DNA of 64,000 bases, taken from contig NZ_SJSL01000001.1 of the NCBI RefSeq assembly GCF_004331695.1, forward strand, positions 1,488,001-1,552,000, read 5' to 3'. Source of the DNA: Pedobacter psychroterrae (GTDB lineage Bacteria; Bacteroidota; Bacteroidia; Sphingobacteriales; Sphingobacteriaceae). The first letter of the stretch is position 1; each line of letters opens with the position of its first letter. Below are positions 18,074 to 27,700 of the stretch, one piece after another. Below the pieces are notes generated by a model. The model saw only the letters and a list, made by a program, of their open reading frames with translations. It made no database searches and had not been told where the DNA came from. The position numbers and the translations under genes were made by a program.

Positions 18074-19675
18074 ATGAAAAAAATATTTATTTACTCATTC
18101 TTTTTACTTGGTTTGGCATTTGCCATTGCTGGATGTAAAAAGAACAATTATCCAGGTGGTACAATCAGTGCTTTCATTCCGATGTACGATTTAAGGAATT
18201 TGTATAAGGGCGCTGACCTGACCCTAACGCAGGACAATATGTTTGGCTCCAACCAGATATCCGGAGTGGTGATATCTGATCATCCCGGAGGTAATTTGCC
18301 CGAAGGATACTTGATACTTCAGGACAAGCGTCGTTTAAACGAGTTGAGAGGTATTGCCATACCAATAGGTGCGGCGGCTAAAGATTATGTTTCAGGAGAT
18401 TCTATCCACGTGCATATTGTAGGTGGAGTATTGAAGCGCGAGAATGGTATGCTGCAGATTATCGGCATTACACCAGATAAGATCACAAAAATTTCCAGTG
18501 GAAATGTAATCCCGCCAAACAGAGTTCCTTCCAGTTTTATTTTACTAGATCCGGATAAATATGAAAGCACCCTGGTGGCTATTGCCAAAGGCACATTTGA
18601 TCCCCTTCCTTCACCTGCCGATACTTATTCGGGTGCGAAGCTTATAAATGATGGTTTCGCAGATATACCCTTAGTTACGCTTGGTGCTGCAACATTTGCC
18701 AACAGTGCCAATCTGCCAGTTGTAGGTAACTTTTATGGAATAGTAGTTAACAGGTCACTTCCTGAAGGCAAGCTGACCCCGGAAATCCGTATGCGTAAGT
18801 TAAGTGACGCTGTTGTACTTAGTAACAATATTGAGGTTGCCCCGGCGGTAATATCCGGATGGATCAACGATCCTCAGGGTACAGATGCTAATAATGAATA
18901 CATACAGTTCCTTGCCACTCAGGACATAGATTTTGCAACCACACCGATGTCTGTGGTAACCAGCAATAATGCAGGTACTGCTGAACCTACAGGAGCCCCG
19001 TTAAATGGCTGGGCTACCGGTGGTGTACGTACCTATAAGTTTAACATCACGACCGGAACTGCTAAAAAGGGAACGTATTTCTATGTAGGAGGTACCAACC
19101 AATTGATCAATAGTACCGGCTCTACGAATATTTCTACCACTGCAAATTTTGTGAAGACCAGAAACTATGGAAGTTCTGCCGGAGAAAGTTTTGGAAACAC
19201 AACGACCAATCTGTTGGCCAATAGTGGAAATGCCTATGGTATTGCCTTATTCAATGGAACTACAGTTACTGTTACCTCGGTGCCGGTAGATGTGGTTTGG
19301 GTGAGCACTGGAGGGGCTTTATACCAGGCTTCACCAGCTGCGGGGTTCCGTGTAGCTGCCAACGATTTCTACGACAGGATTAATCCACTGACACTTGCTG
19401 AGCAGCCCTTCTTTACCCAGGGCCTAAATACCTTGAACTTCATTTATGCGCCAACTTCAGATGCAGGATGGTTTTATAAGGTAAGCGGTGTGTATAACCC
19501 CGATCAGGGAAAATGGGTAAAAGCACGTTCACATTTTGTTTTCCAGTTGGAAAAAACATCTACCGTTGAAACGATTGAAGGGCCAACAGAGCGAATCTGG
19601 TATGACAGGGCTACAAATGAGGAAGTTAGAAGAGATACAGTTTACGCTACAAGTCTTAAAAAACCAAAGATTTAA
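18074..19675 (+). CDS. DUF5689-domain surface lipoprotein
   Basis: The protein has 533 residues. The signal ends AIAGC, giving a lipoprotein. Residues about 30-265 resemble DUF5689 (IPMYDLRNLYKGADLTL, ISGVVISDHPGGNLPEGYL, LQDKRRLNELRGIAIPIG), a domain often found beside SusC/SusD. The C-terminal half is Thr/Asn/Gly-rich and probably beta-structured; it was not recognised. It is likely an accessory surface binding protein for the same substrate. It is third in the susC operon, and a terminator-like hairpin follows. Confidence 0.82.
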   Translation: MKKIFIYSFFLLGLAFAIAGCKKNNYPGGTISAFIPMYDLRNLYKGADLTLTQDNMFGSNQISGVVISDHPGGNLPEGYLILQDKRRLNELRGIAIPIGAAAKDYVSGDSIHVHIVGGVLKRENGMLQIIGITPDKITKISSGNVIPPNRVPSSFILLDPDKYESTLVAIAKGTFDPLPSPADTYSGAKLINDGFADIPLVTLGAATFANSANLPVVGNFYGIVVNRSLPEGKLTPEIRMRKLSDAVVLSNNIEVAPAVISGWINDPQGTDANNEYIQFLATQDIDFATTPMSVVTSNNAGTAEPTGAPLNGWATGGVRTYKFNITTGTAKKGTYFYVGGTNQLINSTGSTNISTTANFVKTRNYGSSAGESFGNTTTNLLANSGNAYGIALFNGTTVTVTSVPVDVVWVSTGGALYQASPAAGFRVAANDFYDRINPLTLAEQPFFTQGLNTLNFIYAPTSDAGWFYKVSGVYNPDQGKWVKARSHFVFQLEKTSTVETIEGPTERIWYDRATNEEVRRDTVYATSLKKPKI

Positions 19676-19701
19676 TAGCTTTTTTATATTAATCACTAAA
19701 G

Positions 19702-19740
19702 AAATTAAGAAGGCCTGGATATCAGGCTTCCTTAATTTTT
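19702..19740 (+). terminator. terminator-like hairpin inside the phosphoesterase operon
   Basis: An imperfect stem of about 14 bp pairs AATTAAGAAGGCCTG with CAGGCTTCCTTAATT around a short loop and ends in a T-run. It stands 27 nt after the DUF5689 gene and 20 nt before the next start. Read-through would lower phosphoesterase and GDPD levels relative to the importer. Confidence 0.6.
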
Positions 19741-19760
19741 AAACTTAAAACCATACATCC

Positions 19761-21173
19761 ATGAACAGAAGATCCTTTTTACAAAGTGTCGGTTTTGTAA
19801 CCGGCAGTGCGTTTATTAGCCTCCATAGCAATGCTTTTAATAAGCTTGGCCGCGATAAAACCATAAAAGGAATAGTAAAAGATGGCAAGAGGGGAGTAGC
19901 TAATGTGGCCATTTCTGACGGTTATTCAGTTGTTTTAACAGATGCTAAGGGGAATTACAGTATTACTCCCGATGCAAAGGCAACAAATATCTTCATGAGC
20001 ACGCCTGCTGGCTATGAATTTAAAACCGATTACCATGTAGCAAAGCAATATGAAACATTGGGTAGCCGTAATGAATACGATTTTACAATTAAGGCCCTTA
20101 AAAGAAACGACAACAAGCATAACTTCATCATTTGGGCAGACCCGCAGGTACAAAACAAAAAGGATGTCAAAAAAATGATGGAGACCTCTGTACCTGATGT
20201 GCAGCAGCTAGTTAAATCGATGGGGCCGGATGCATTGATCCATGGTGTTGGCGTGGGCGACCTGGTTTGGGATAACCATGAGCTGTTCCCGGATTATAAC
20301 CGTGCCATCGCATTGATGGGTATTCCATTTTTCCAGGCACTGGGTAACCACGATCAGGATTACAGAATGGGTGGCGATGAAGCCTCCGATAAGACTTTTA
20401 AGGAAATATACGGCCCAACCTACTATTCTTTCAATCGGGGCAAAGCACACTACGTGGTACTCGATGATGTTCGGTACCTTGGTGTAGAGCGAACCTATGA
20501 CGGTTATATTCTGGAAAATCAGTTAACCTGGCTGACTCAGGACCTGAAACATGTAGCTAAAGATCAGCTGCTGATCATCTGCCTGCATATTCCGGTTCAC
20601 AATTCCGTAAAAAATAATGCTGCGCTTTACACCTTGCTGGATGGCTATAAAAACGTACACATCATGTCGGGCCATACGCACTATAACCTTAACAACATCA
20701 AAGACGGTATATACGAGCATAATCATGGAACTGTCTGTGGTGCCTGGTGGACCGGGCCGATCTGTGCGGACGGAACCCCCAGCGGATATGGCGTATATGA
20801 GGTTGATGGTAACCAGCTAAAATGGTATTACAAATCTACCGGACAAAATAGCGACCATCAGTTGCGCGTTTCAGTAGATACGCTTACCAATCAAAAAAGG
20901 GTAATTGCCAACGTCTGGAACTGGGATCCGGAATGGAAGGTAACCTATAGTCTGGATGGTAAAGAAATGGGTGAGCTGGCACAAGAAAAAGGGGTAGACC
21001 CGCTGGCTGTAAAATTGTTCAACACTCCGGTAGAACAAGGGGAAAGAAAATTTAAAGAACCGAAAAAGAACAATCACATATTTGTAGCCCATTTTAAACC
21101 AGAGGTTAAAGTAGTAACTGTGGTAGCAACAGACCGTTTTGGAAAAAAATATACGATAACAAAGGATGCTTAA
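19761..21173 (+). CDS. calcineurin-like metallophosphoesterase, exported
   Basis: The protein has 470 residues. MNRRSFLQSVGFVTGSAF looks like a Tat or Sec signal with an RRSFLQ motif. Residues about 35-110 form an Ig-like N-terminal domain (TIKGIVKDGKRGVANVAIS). The catalytic part shows IIWADPQVQN, GVGDLVWDNHE, QALGNHDQDYR, LHIPVHNS and MSGHTHYN, the full dimetal set. A C-terminal domain (about 330-470) completes the three-part architecture known in Bacteroidota. It should cleave phosphate esters in the periplasm. Its place before a GDPD suggests work on glycerophospho compounds; the exact substrate is unknown. Confidence 0.92.
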   Translation: MNRRSFLQSVGFVTGSAFISLHSNAFNKLGRDKTIKGIVKDGKRGVANVAISDGYSVVLTDAKGNYSITPDAKATNIFMSTPAGYEFKTDYHVAKQYETLGSRNEYDFTIKALKRNDNKHNFIIWADPQVQNKKDVKKMMETSVPDVQQLVKSMGPDALIHGVGVGDLVWDNHELFPDYNRAIALMGIPFFQALGNHDQDYRMGGDEASDKTFKEIYGPTYYSFNRGKAHYVVLDDVRYLGVERTYDGYILENQLTWLTQDLKHVAKDQLLIICLHIPVHNSVKNNAALYTLLDGYKNVHIMSGHTHYNLNNIKDGIYEHNHGTVCGAWWTGPICADGTPSGYGVYEVDGNQLKWYYKSTGQNSDHQLRVSVDTLTNQKRVIANVWNWDPEWKVTYSLDGKEMGELAQEKGVDPLAVKLFNTPVEQGERKFKEPKKNNHIFVAHFKPEVKVVTVVATDRFGKKYTITKDA

Positions 21174-21192
21174 TTACTAAATCCAGTAATAG

Positions 21193-22098
21193 ATGAAGAA
21201 TTTAATTGGTGTGGCCGCACTGGCCATGGTCGGATTATCTGCTTGTAAGACCATAAATAAAGCTAATCAGGATGCGGCTGCGAAATTCCCGGTATTTAGC
21301 ACTGAAGCACATCGTGGTGGAAGAGGGTTAATGCCGGAAAATACAATCATTGCCATGTTGGATGCAATGAGTTATGGCAACATTACCACCCTGGAAATGG
21401 ATACACATATTACCAAGGACAATCAGGTGGTGGTCACACATGACGACTACCTGAGCCCTGGTTTTATGCTAACCCCTGAGGGCAAAGAAATTCCTCCTGG
21501 TGATGCTAAGAAATATCCGGTCTATCAAATGAATTATGATCTGCTTAAAGCCTTTGACATCGGGACTAAAGTTAATGCAGGATTTACCCAGCAGAAAAAA
21601 GTTAAAACCTATATTCCATTGCTGGCAGATTTAATAGACAGTGTACAAACAGAGATTAAGGTTAAAAATAAAAAGCAGGTTTTCTACAACATTGAAACGA
21701 AGTGCGGCCCTGCAGGAGATGGAGTGGTTAACCCGGTACCGGAGGTATTTGTTAAGTTGCTAATGGATGTTATTGAGCAGAAGAAAATTACACCTTATGT
21801 TGTTATTCAGTCTTTTGACAAAAGAACAATTCAACTCATCAATCAAAAATACCCGAAGGTGAAAACCTCTTTTTTGATTTCTAACAAAAAGAGTTACGAC
21901 GAGAATATTGCAGATTTGGGATATAAACCATTTATTTACAGCCCTGAATGGAAACTGGTCAATGAAGAACTGGTTAGTAAGGCACATACTGACGGGGTCA
22001 AAATAGTTCCCTGGACACCAAATACAAAAGCAGATATTGATCGTTTAAAAGCTTTAAAGGTAGACGGCATTATCACTGACTATCCAAATCTCTTTTAA
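21193..22098 (+). CDS. glycerophosphodiester phosphodiesterase lipoprotein
   Basis: The protein has 301 residues. The lipobox LSAC (cysteine about residue 18) anchors it. Catalytic motifs are AHRGGRGLMPENT, TLEMDTHITKD and VVVTHDD, which give the two histidines and the Glu/Asp metal ligands. IETKCGP and the closing GIITDYPNLF are also typical. It hydrolyses glycerophosphodiesters to sn-glycerol 3-phosphate and an alcohol. The product is the substrate of GlpD encoded at the head of this locus. Its stop overlaps the stop of the convergent desaturase gene by 4 nt. Confidence 0.95.
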   Translation: MKNLIGVAALAMVGLSACKTINKANQDAAAKFPVFSTEAHRGGRGLMPENTIIAMLDAMSYGNITTLEMDTHITKDNQVVVTHDDYLSPGFMLTPEGKEIPPGDAKKYPVYQMNYDLLKAFDIGTKVNAGFTQQKKVKTYIPLLADLIDSVQTEIKVKNKKQVFYNIETKCGPAGDGVVNPVPEVFVKLLMDVIEQKKITPYVVIQSFDKRTIQLINQKYPKVKTSFLISNKKSYDENIADLGYKPFIYSPEWKLVNEELVSKAHTDGVKIVPWTPNTKADIDRLKALKVDGIITDYPNLF

Positions 22099-23243
22099 GA
22101 ATATATGGCAGATACCTTGCGGGTAAAGGTACAGGAGGCCTTGTTTACATACTTGTTTTCCGCATAAGCTTCTTTACCTAGTTTTCTCAGTGTTTTGTAA
22201 TGAGAAACCAACGCAGCACTAAACGTGGCGCTTTCTATATAAGGAAGACCAAATTCTTCGGCAGTTTGCTTAACAATATGGCCTATAGCAGGATAGTGTA
22301 TGTGACATATTTTAGGAAAAAGATGGTGTTCTATCTGTCTGTTCAGTCCCCCACAAAGAAATCCGGCTACTTTATTGTCTACCGCAAAATTGGCGGTAGT
22401 CCGCATTTGATGTTCAGCCCATGCTTCTTCAATATTTCCCTTTTCATCAGGGAAAGGAAAGCTGGTACCCTCTACTACATGTGCGAGTTGAAATACTAAG
22501 CCTAATACCAGGCCCTGGGAGAACTGCATAGCTAAAAAGCCTATCAGGAATTGCCACCAGGTTATATCAATGACAATCAGCGGAAGCACGATAAAAAGAA
22601 AATAATAAATCGATTTATAAAAAAACAACTTATAATATTCAATTTTAGGATGTACCAGTTCATGTTCACCAATTTTCTTTTGAAAGAACTTTTTATAATC
22701 CTTTCTAAATACCCAGGACAACATAGAGAAACTATAAAGAAAGAAAGCATAGAAATGCTGGTAACGTTGTAGTTTGTTCACCGTTTCAGACTCAGAAAAA
22801 CGGATCAGGCCGGGTGCTACATCAATGTCTTCATCATGTCCGGCTATATTGGTATAGGTGTGGTGAACAATGTTATGACAGATATTCCATACATAAGGGC
22901 TTGCCCCGATCAGGTTAAACACAAAACTAAATACATTATTTATTTGTTGGTTTTTGGAGAAGGATTTGTGAATGGCATCGTGACAGATGTTAAAGCCGAC
23001 AAATGCACCAATCATGCCCAACAAAATAGCCAGCCAAAACTTAAACGACAGACTGAAGTCTCCAACCAGGATCAGTAAATAGACGGTGACAAGACTGGTC
23101 AAAAAAAACAGTGCTTTGAACCACATTGCCGAATTGGCGTACGTTGAAATATTTCCCTCCGTAAAATAAGCCTCTACCCGCGCACGTACTGTACCATAGA
23201 ATGCCGATTTATTAGCATTTATAAATTTAAGCTTTTTCGCCAT
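22095..23243 (-). CDS. fatty acid desaturase, acyl-lipid or acyl-CoA type
   Basis: The protein has 382 residues from the ATG at 23243; an in-frame TTG at 23249 is less likely. The three histidine boxes are HDAIH (88-92), HNIVHH (123-128) and QIEHH near residue 300. Four or so hydrophobic segments place it in the inner membrane. It resembles delta-6/linoleoyl-type front-end desaturases but has no cytochrome b5 domain. It would add a double bond to membrane lipids, a common cold response. It is not part of the phosphodiester locus, being on the other strand. Confidence 0.92.
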   Translation of the reverse strand: MAKKLKFINANKSAFYGTVRARVEAYFTEGNISTYANSAMWFKALFFLTSLVTVYLLILVGDFSLSFKFWLAILLGMIGAFVGFNICHDAIHKSFSKNQQINNVFSFVFNLIGASPYVWNICHNIVHHTYTNIAGHDEDIDVAPGLIRFSESETVNKLQRYQHFYAFFLYSFSMLSWVFRKDYKKFFQKKIGEHELVHPKIEYYKLFFYKSIYYFLFIVLPLIVIDITWWQFLIGFLAMQFSQGLVLGLVFQLAHVVEGTSFPFPDEKGNIEEAWAEHQMRTTANFAVDNKVAGFLCGGLNRQIEHHLFPKICHIHYPAIGHIVKQTAEEFGLPYIESATFSAALVSHYKTLRKLGKEAYAENKYVNKASCTFTRKVSAIYS

Positions 23244-23385
23244 GAACAAATTTCCCTCGTATTGTATATATCCCTGAGATATTTAGCTAATGTACTATAA
23301 TTATTAAAAGAATACATCATTACCTACGTAAATTCGTTTACATCAGATTTTGACCGCGCTTCGGATTTTATATTAAAAAAATGTT

Positions 23386-23393
23386 TATTTTTA
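23386..23393 (+). promoter_or_regulatory. accA promoter -7 element (TATTTTTA variant)
   Basis: TATTTTTA differs from TAnnTTTG in the last base; the same variant precedes the VF530 gene at 43104-43111. It ends 11 nt before the accA ATG at 23405. Confidence 0.45.
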
Positions 23394-23404
23394 CAGCCCC
23401 GCTT

Positions 23405-24370
23405 ATGGAACAGATAAAAACATCATTTGATTTTGAAAAGCCTTTAGCTGAACTTATTCAGCAGATTGAAAAGGTTAAACAGGTTGCCGATAAAACAAAA
23501 GTAGATATGTCTGCTACGCTCATAGAGTTGGAAGAAAAAGTGGCTCAGACCCGCGAAACGCTTTATTCCAACCTTACGGGATGGCAAAAAGTTCAGATGT
23601 CCCGTCATGCTGAAAGGCCACAGACTTTGGACTACATCAGTATGATCTGCGATGATTTTATTGAAATGCATGGCGACAGGACTGTAAAAGATGATAAGGC
23701 GATCATAGGCGGCTTTGCCACCATTAATGGGCAGTCGGTAATGATCATTGGTCATCAGAAAGGGAAAAACACGAAAGAGCGGCAATACCGTAATTTTGGC
23801 ATGGCCAATCCTGAAGGCTATAGAAAGGCACTTCGCCTGATGAGGCTAGCCGAGAAATTTAATAAACCAGTTATTTCTTTTATTGATACCATGGGTGCTT
23901 ATCCTGGCCTGGAAGCAGAAGAACGCGGACAGGGCGAGGCCATTGCCAGAAACTTGTTGGAAATGTCCATATTGAGGGTGCCTATTCTTTGTTTTGTAGT
24001 AGGTGAAGGTGCTTCAGGCGGTGCATTGGGGATAGGGATAGGAGATAAGGTCTACATGCTGGAGCATACCTGGTATTCGGTCATATCACCTGAGTCCTGT
24101 TCTTCTATTTTATGGAGAAGCTGGGACTATAAAGAAAGGGCAGCGGAATGCCTCAAACTGACTTCTGATGATATGTACAATAACAAACTGATAGACGGAA
24201 TCATTAAAGAACCTCTTGGCGGTGCACATCAGAATCCTGAAGAAATGGCCCAGACCATTAAAGAGCAGATCATAAAAGACCTCGAAATACTTAAAAAAGA
24301 AAAGACCGACAAAATGATCGCAACCAGAATTGATAAGTTTTGTGCGATGGGGGTTGTTCAAGAAGGTTAA
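23405..24370 (+). CDS. accA: acetyl-CoA carboxylase carboxyltransferase subunit alpha
   Basis: The protein has 321 residues from the ATG at 23405; an in-frame ATG at 23381 overlaps the promoter. With AccD it transfers carboxyl from biotin to acetyl-CoA, the first step of fatty acid synthesis. [54 protein letters not shown] and [12 protein letters not shown] are family hallmarks. It stands alone on this strand and ends 4 nt before the inverted-repeat element at 24375-24759. Confidence 0.98.
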   Translation: MEQIKTSFDFEKPLAELIQQIEKVKQVADKTKVDMSATLIELEEKVAQTRETLYSNLTGWQKVQMSRHAERPQTLDYISMICDDFIEMHGDRTVKDDKAIIGGFATINGQSVMIIGHQKGKNTKERQYRNFGMANPEGYRKALRLMRLAEKFNKPVISFIDTMGAYPGLEAEERGQGEAIARNLLEMSILRVPILCFVVGEGASGGALGIGIGDKVYMLEHTWYSVISPESCSSILWRSWDYKERAAECLKLTSDDMYNNKLIDGIIKEPLGGAHQNPEEMAQTIKEQIIKDLEILKKEKTDKMIATRIDKFCAMGVVQEG

Positions 24371-24453
24371 ACTATTCTCCGGCTGCATAATTTGGCTCTG
24401 AAGAAGAGCCAAAAGCCGCTAGGCCGGTTCATAGAACACTCGTTTATAGTAGC

Positions 24454-24493
24454 AAAAAAGGCCTGCAATTTTTCGAAATTGCAGGCCTTTTTT
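24454..24493. terminator. perfect UUCG-loop hairpin terminator, bidirectional
   Basis: An 18-bp perfect stem (24454-24471 with 24476-24493, core GGCCTGCAATTT) is capped by a TTCG tetraloop. A-run and T-run flanks suit termination of accA from the left and the DUF2723 gene from the right. Confidence 0.9.
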
Positions 24494-24495
24494 TT

Positions 24496-24584
24496 AGTAA
24501 TATCTGTATTAACGCTATGTATTTTAATACTGGTAATGCTTTTTTTTTGAGTAAAATCTGTATTATCGCTATATATTTTAATAC
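24496..24584. repeat. 35-nt direct repeat pair inside the inverted-repeat element
   Basis: Positions 24496-24530 and 24550-24584 match at 32 of 35 bases (shared core ATCTGTATTA, then CGCTAT and TATTTTAATAC). The offset between copies is 54 nt. Confidence 0.85.
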
Positions 24585-24772
24585 CTGTATTCTTTATTGT
24601 CATTGAATCAATCACTTCTTTAACTGTAATTCTTCAATCCCTCCATGCTTATCCTTTCATTTAATCTCCTTCGCTTGTCCGTTACAAAAATCGAGTGTTC
24701 TGTGAACCGGCATAGCGTCTTTTGGCTCTTTTTCAGAGCCAAATTATGCAGCCGGAGAACAGAATGCGAGAT

Positions 24773-27700
24773 TTATTGTGGGCCAAAGTACTGAGCAAAC
24801 CTGCCTTCCATCGCAGTAAATTTCTGAGTCAGCTTTTCAGCCAGCTTATCCTGTTTGTTTACAGCAGCTGTCTTGGCCATTTGATTTAAGAATGACCATC
24901 CCATCTGCACATTCTGTGAACCAATCAGCTTATTTTTACTTTTAGACAGATCTGCCAGGTAGATCAGTTCTTTCTCGATATAATCAGCAGATTTCTCCAT
25001 CAGGGCATTTGCCCTGCTGATGTCCTTCAACTGATAAAGATTTTCTGCCATGAAGTAGGTTCCCATTGTAGAACGCAGTCCAAAAAATCTATTAGGCATC
25101 ACTTTAAAATAGCGGTCTGCCACCTTTTTAGCTTCTGCCGTCTTTCCTTCTTTAAGCAGGCCTGTGATTGCATTGTTGAAAATATTTGTAAAGATCGACA
25201 CATCATCTGCAGATTGTGTATCCAGATAGCGGGCATTTTTTACATTTCCCCATACAAACTTGTTCATCAGGTTGTCATACAATGCAGGAGTATTGATGAG
25301 GTCTTGCTTCTCGGTACCAGTGGTATCAAGTTTCAATGGCATTAAGCGCATAGCCAGACCTTCTGTATATAAATAGTTATCCAGCCCATTATATTGTTCT
25401 GATGGGACGGTACTTGCAAAATAAATAGGTCGCTCCCAGTTATTGTGCACCAGGATGTCAAACATTGCCAAAGTACCTTTAGTTACATAATTTTTATTAA
25501 ATGTCCATTCCAGCTCAGGAACAATTTTTGCCGAATCAGCAGTGGCAACAACCTTGTTTTTAATTACATCTGCCTTGTTTACGGTCAGCTTAAAATGTTT
25601 GGTCGGTATTATATTAACCTTTCTGCCATCCTGCATAGTAAGCTTGTCTTCATCGTCGTTGGAAAGCAGGATGCCAAGTATATTGCTCAGTTCAACAGAA
25701 CCAGCCACTTTATAATCCTGGTAATACATCACATCCCTTACGCCTTGTACATAATCTGCTTCTTTCATAGATAGCGGTAATGGTGCAGATTCGTTTTGCT
25801 TGCGCCTCATACCATCAATGTACCAGTCAGTATCAAATAAGCTTAAATTCACCAGGCGGATATCCGGCCTGATATTTTCCACTTCCTGAGCATACCACAG
25901 CGGATAGGTGTCATTATCACCATATGTAAACAAGATGGCATTAGGGGCGCAGGATTGAAGATAATCTATGGCGATATCACGTGCCACCCATTTAGTCGAC
26001 CTGTCATGATCGTCCCAGCCCTGTGCAGCCATAATAATGGGAGCAGCAAATAAGCCAATTACAGTGGCACCAATGGCGCCGTTTAAAGGGGTAATCTTCT
26101 TTGACAGCCAGTCGCGTATGGCCAATACCCCAATACCGATCCATATTGCAAATGCATAGAATGATCCGGCATATGCATAATCACGTTCTCTTGGTTCCAG
26201 CGGCTTTTGATTGAGGTACAACACAATCGCGATCCCGGTAAAGAAGAATAACAGCGCTACGATCCCTGCATCTTTCTGATTGCGTTTAAAGTGCCAGTAT
26301 GCACCGATCAGCCCAATAATCAGTGGTAAGAAAAAGAACCTGTTGTAGGCTTTATTTTCAGTGATCGACGGAGGAAGATGGGATTGGTCGCCAAGACGTA
26401 TGGCATCAATAGGTTTGATTCCACTTAACCACTGCCCGTCATATATACTTCCCTGACCTTGTTCGTCATTTTGACGGCCAACAAAATTCCACATAAAATA
26501 CCTCATGTACATTTGTCCGGTCTGGTAGCTAAAGAAAAATCCAATATTATCAAAAAGAGTAGGGAAGTGGTCGTCACTGAGCCCCATCATGTCTTTATAA
26601 TAGCTTACATGTCTTGCATCATCGCTATACATCCTTGGAAACGGTGTAGTTTTATCATACTCAGCTTCTGATTTTTTACCAGCCTCTTCATACTTGTCAG
26701 CACCTTTTCTGTAGATGGTTTTACCATCTTCATAGTTCACTACTTCTGAATTATAATTAGGACCAAATAGCAGCGGTCTGTCGCCATATTGCTCCCTGTT
26801 TAAATAACCCAGAAAAGAAAATGCATTGTCCGGGTTACTATTGTTCAGGTTGGGGCTTGCCTTGGCACGGATGATGATCATGGCAAAAGAAGCATAACCG
26901 AAAATGATCAGTACGGTTGATAATAAAGCAAGATTAAGTATCTTTTTCTGATGCTTGATAGAATATCTGATACCCCATACCAAGCCACCAATCAATAAAA
27001 TAGCGAAGAATATTACACCAGTTCCGAAGCCCATACCTAGCGTATTGACAAAGAATAAGTCAAAATATGCCCCTAATGATACGATATACTGTATGATGCC
27101 GTATTGTATGACCGCTAGAATAAGCACGCCTATCACACCCGTTTTTACGACACCGGAAGTGGTAGCGTCCTTTGTTTTTCTGAAATAGTAAACAAATGCA
27201 ATTGCAGGTATGGTTAATAAGTTTAGCAAGTGGATACCGATAGATAAACCCATAATGTAGGCGATAAAGAGTAACCATCTGTCGGCCCGTGGATCATCTG
27301 CTACGGCTTCCCATTTTAATATGGCCCAGAAAACGATCGCTGTAAATAACGAAGACAATGCATAAACTTCAGATTCAACCGCTGAAAACCAGAAGCTATC
27401 TGAAAATGTATAGGCCAGTGCACCAACAATACCTGCCCCTATGATGGAAACTAAGTTTGCTTTGCTAAGCTCTTCTCCTTCTTTGAGCAGTACTTTTTTT
27501 GCGAGCGCAGTAATGGTCCAAAACAAAAATAATATCGTAGCACCACTTGCCACAGCCGAGCCAACGTTCATAAAGTAGGCCACTTTGCTAAGGTCTCCCA
27601 ATGCAAAAAGAGAAAAGAAATGTTGTATCATTAAAAACAAGGGAGCACCTGGTTGGTGTACTACCTGCATTTTAAGTGCTGAGGCAATAAATTCACCGCA

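Larger units (their letters stand above)
24375..24759. repeat. 385-bp noncoding element with 68-bp terminal inverted repeats
   Basis: The arms 24375-24442 and 24692-24759 are reverse complements with 4 mismatches in 68 (about 94 percent). Each arm contains its own hairpin (TTTGGCTCT pairing with AGAGCCAAA). The centre holds a perfect 18-bp hairpin with a TTCG loop and a 35-nt direct repeat. No convincing reading frame was found inside. It fills almost exactly the gap between the convergent accA and DUF2723 genes. It resembles a MITE or other folded repeat; clear target-site duplications were not seen. Confidence 0.85.

Noticed and set aside
24367-24615. An 82-codon minus-strand frame inside the inverted-repeat element
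   Set aside because: Its internal repeats come from the 35-nt direct repeat and A-rich tracts; no start signal or domain is evident.
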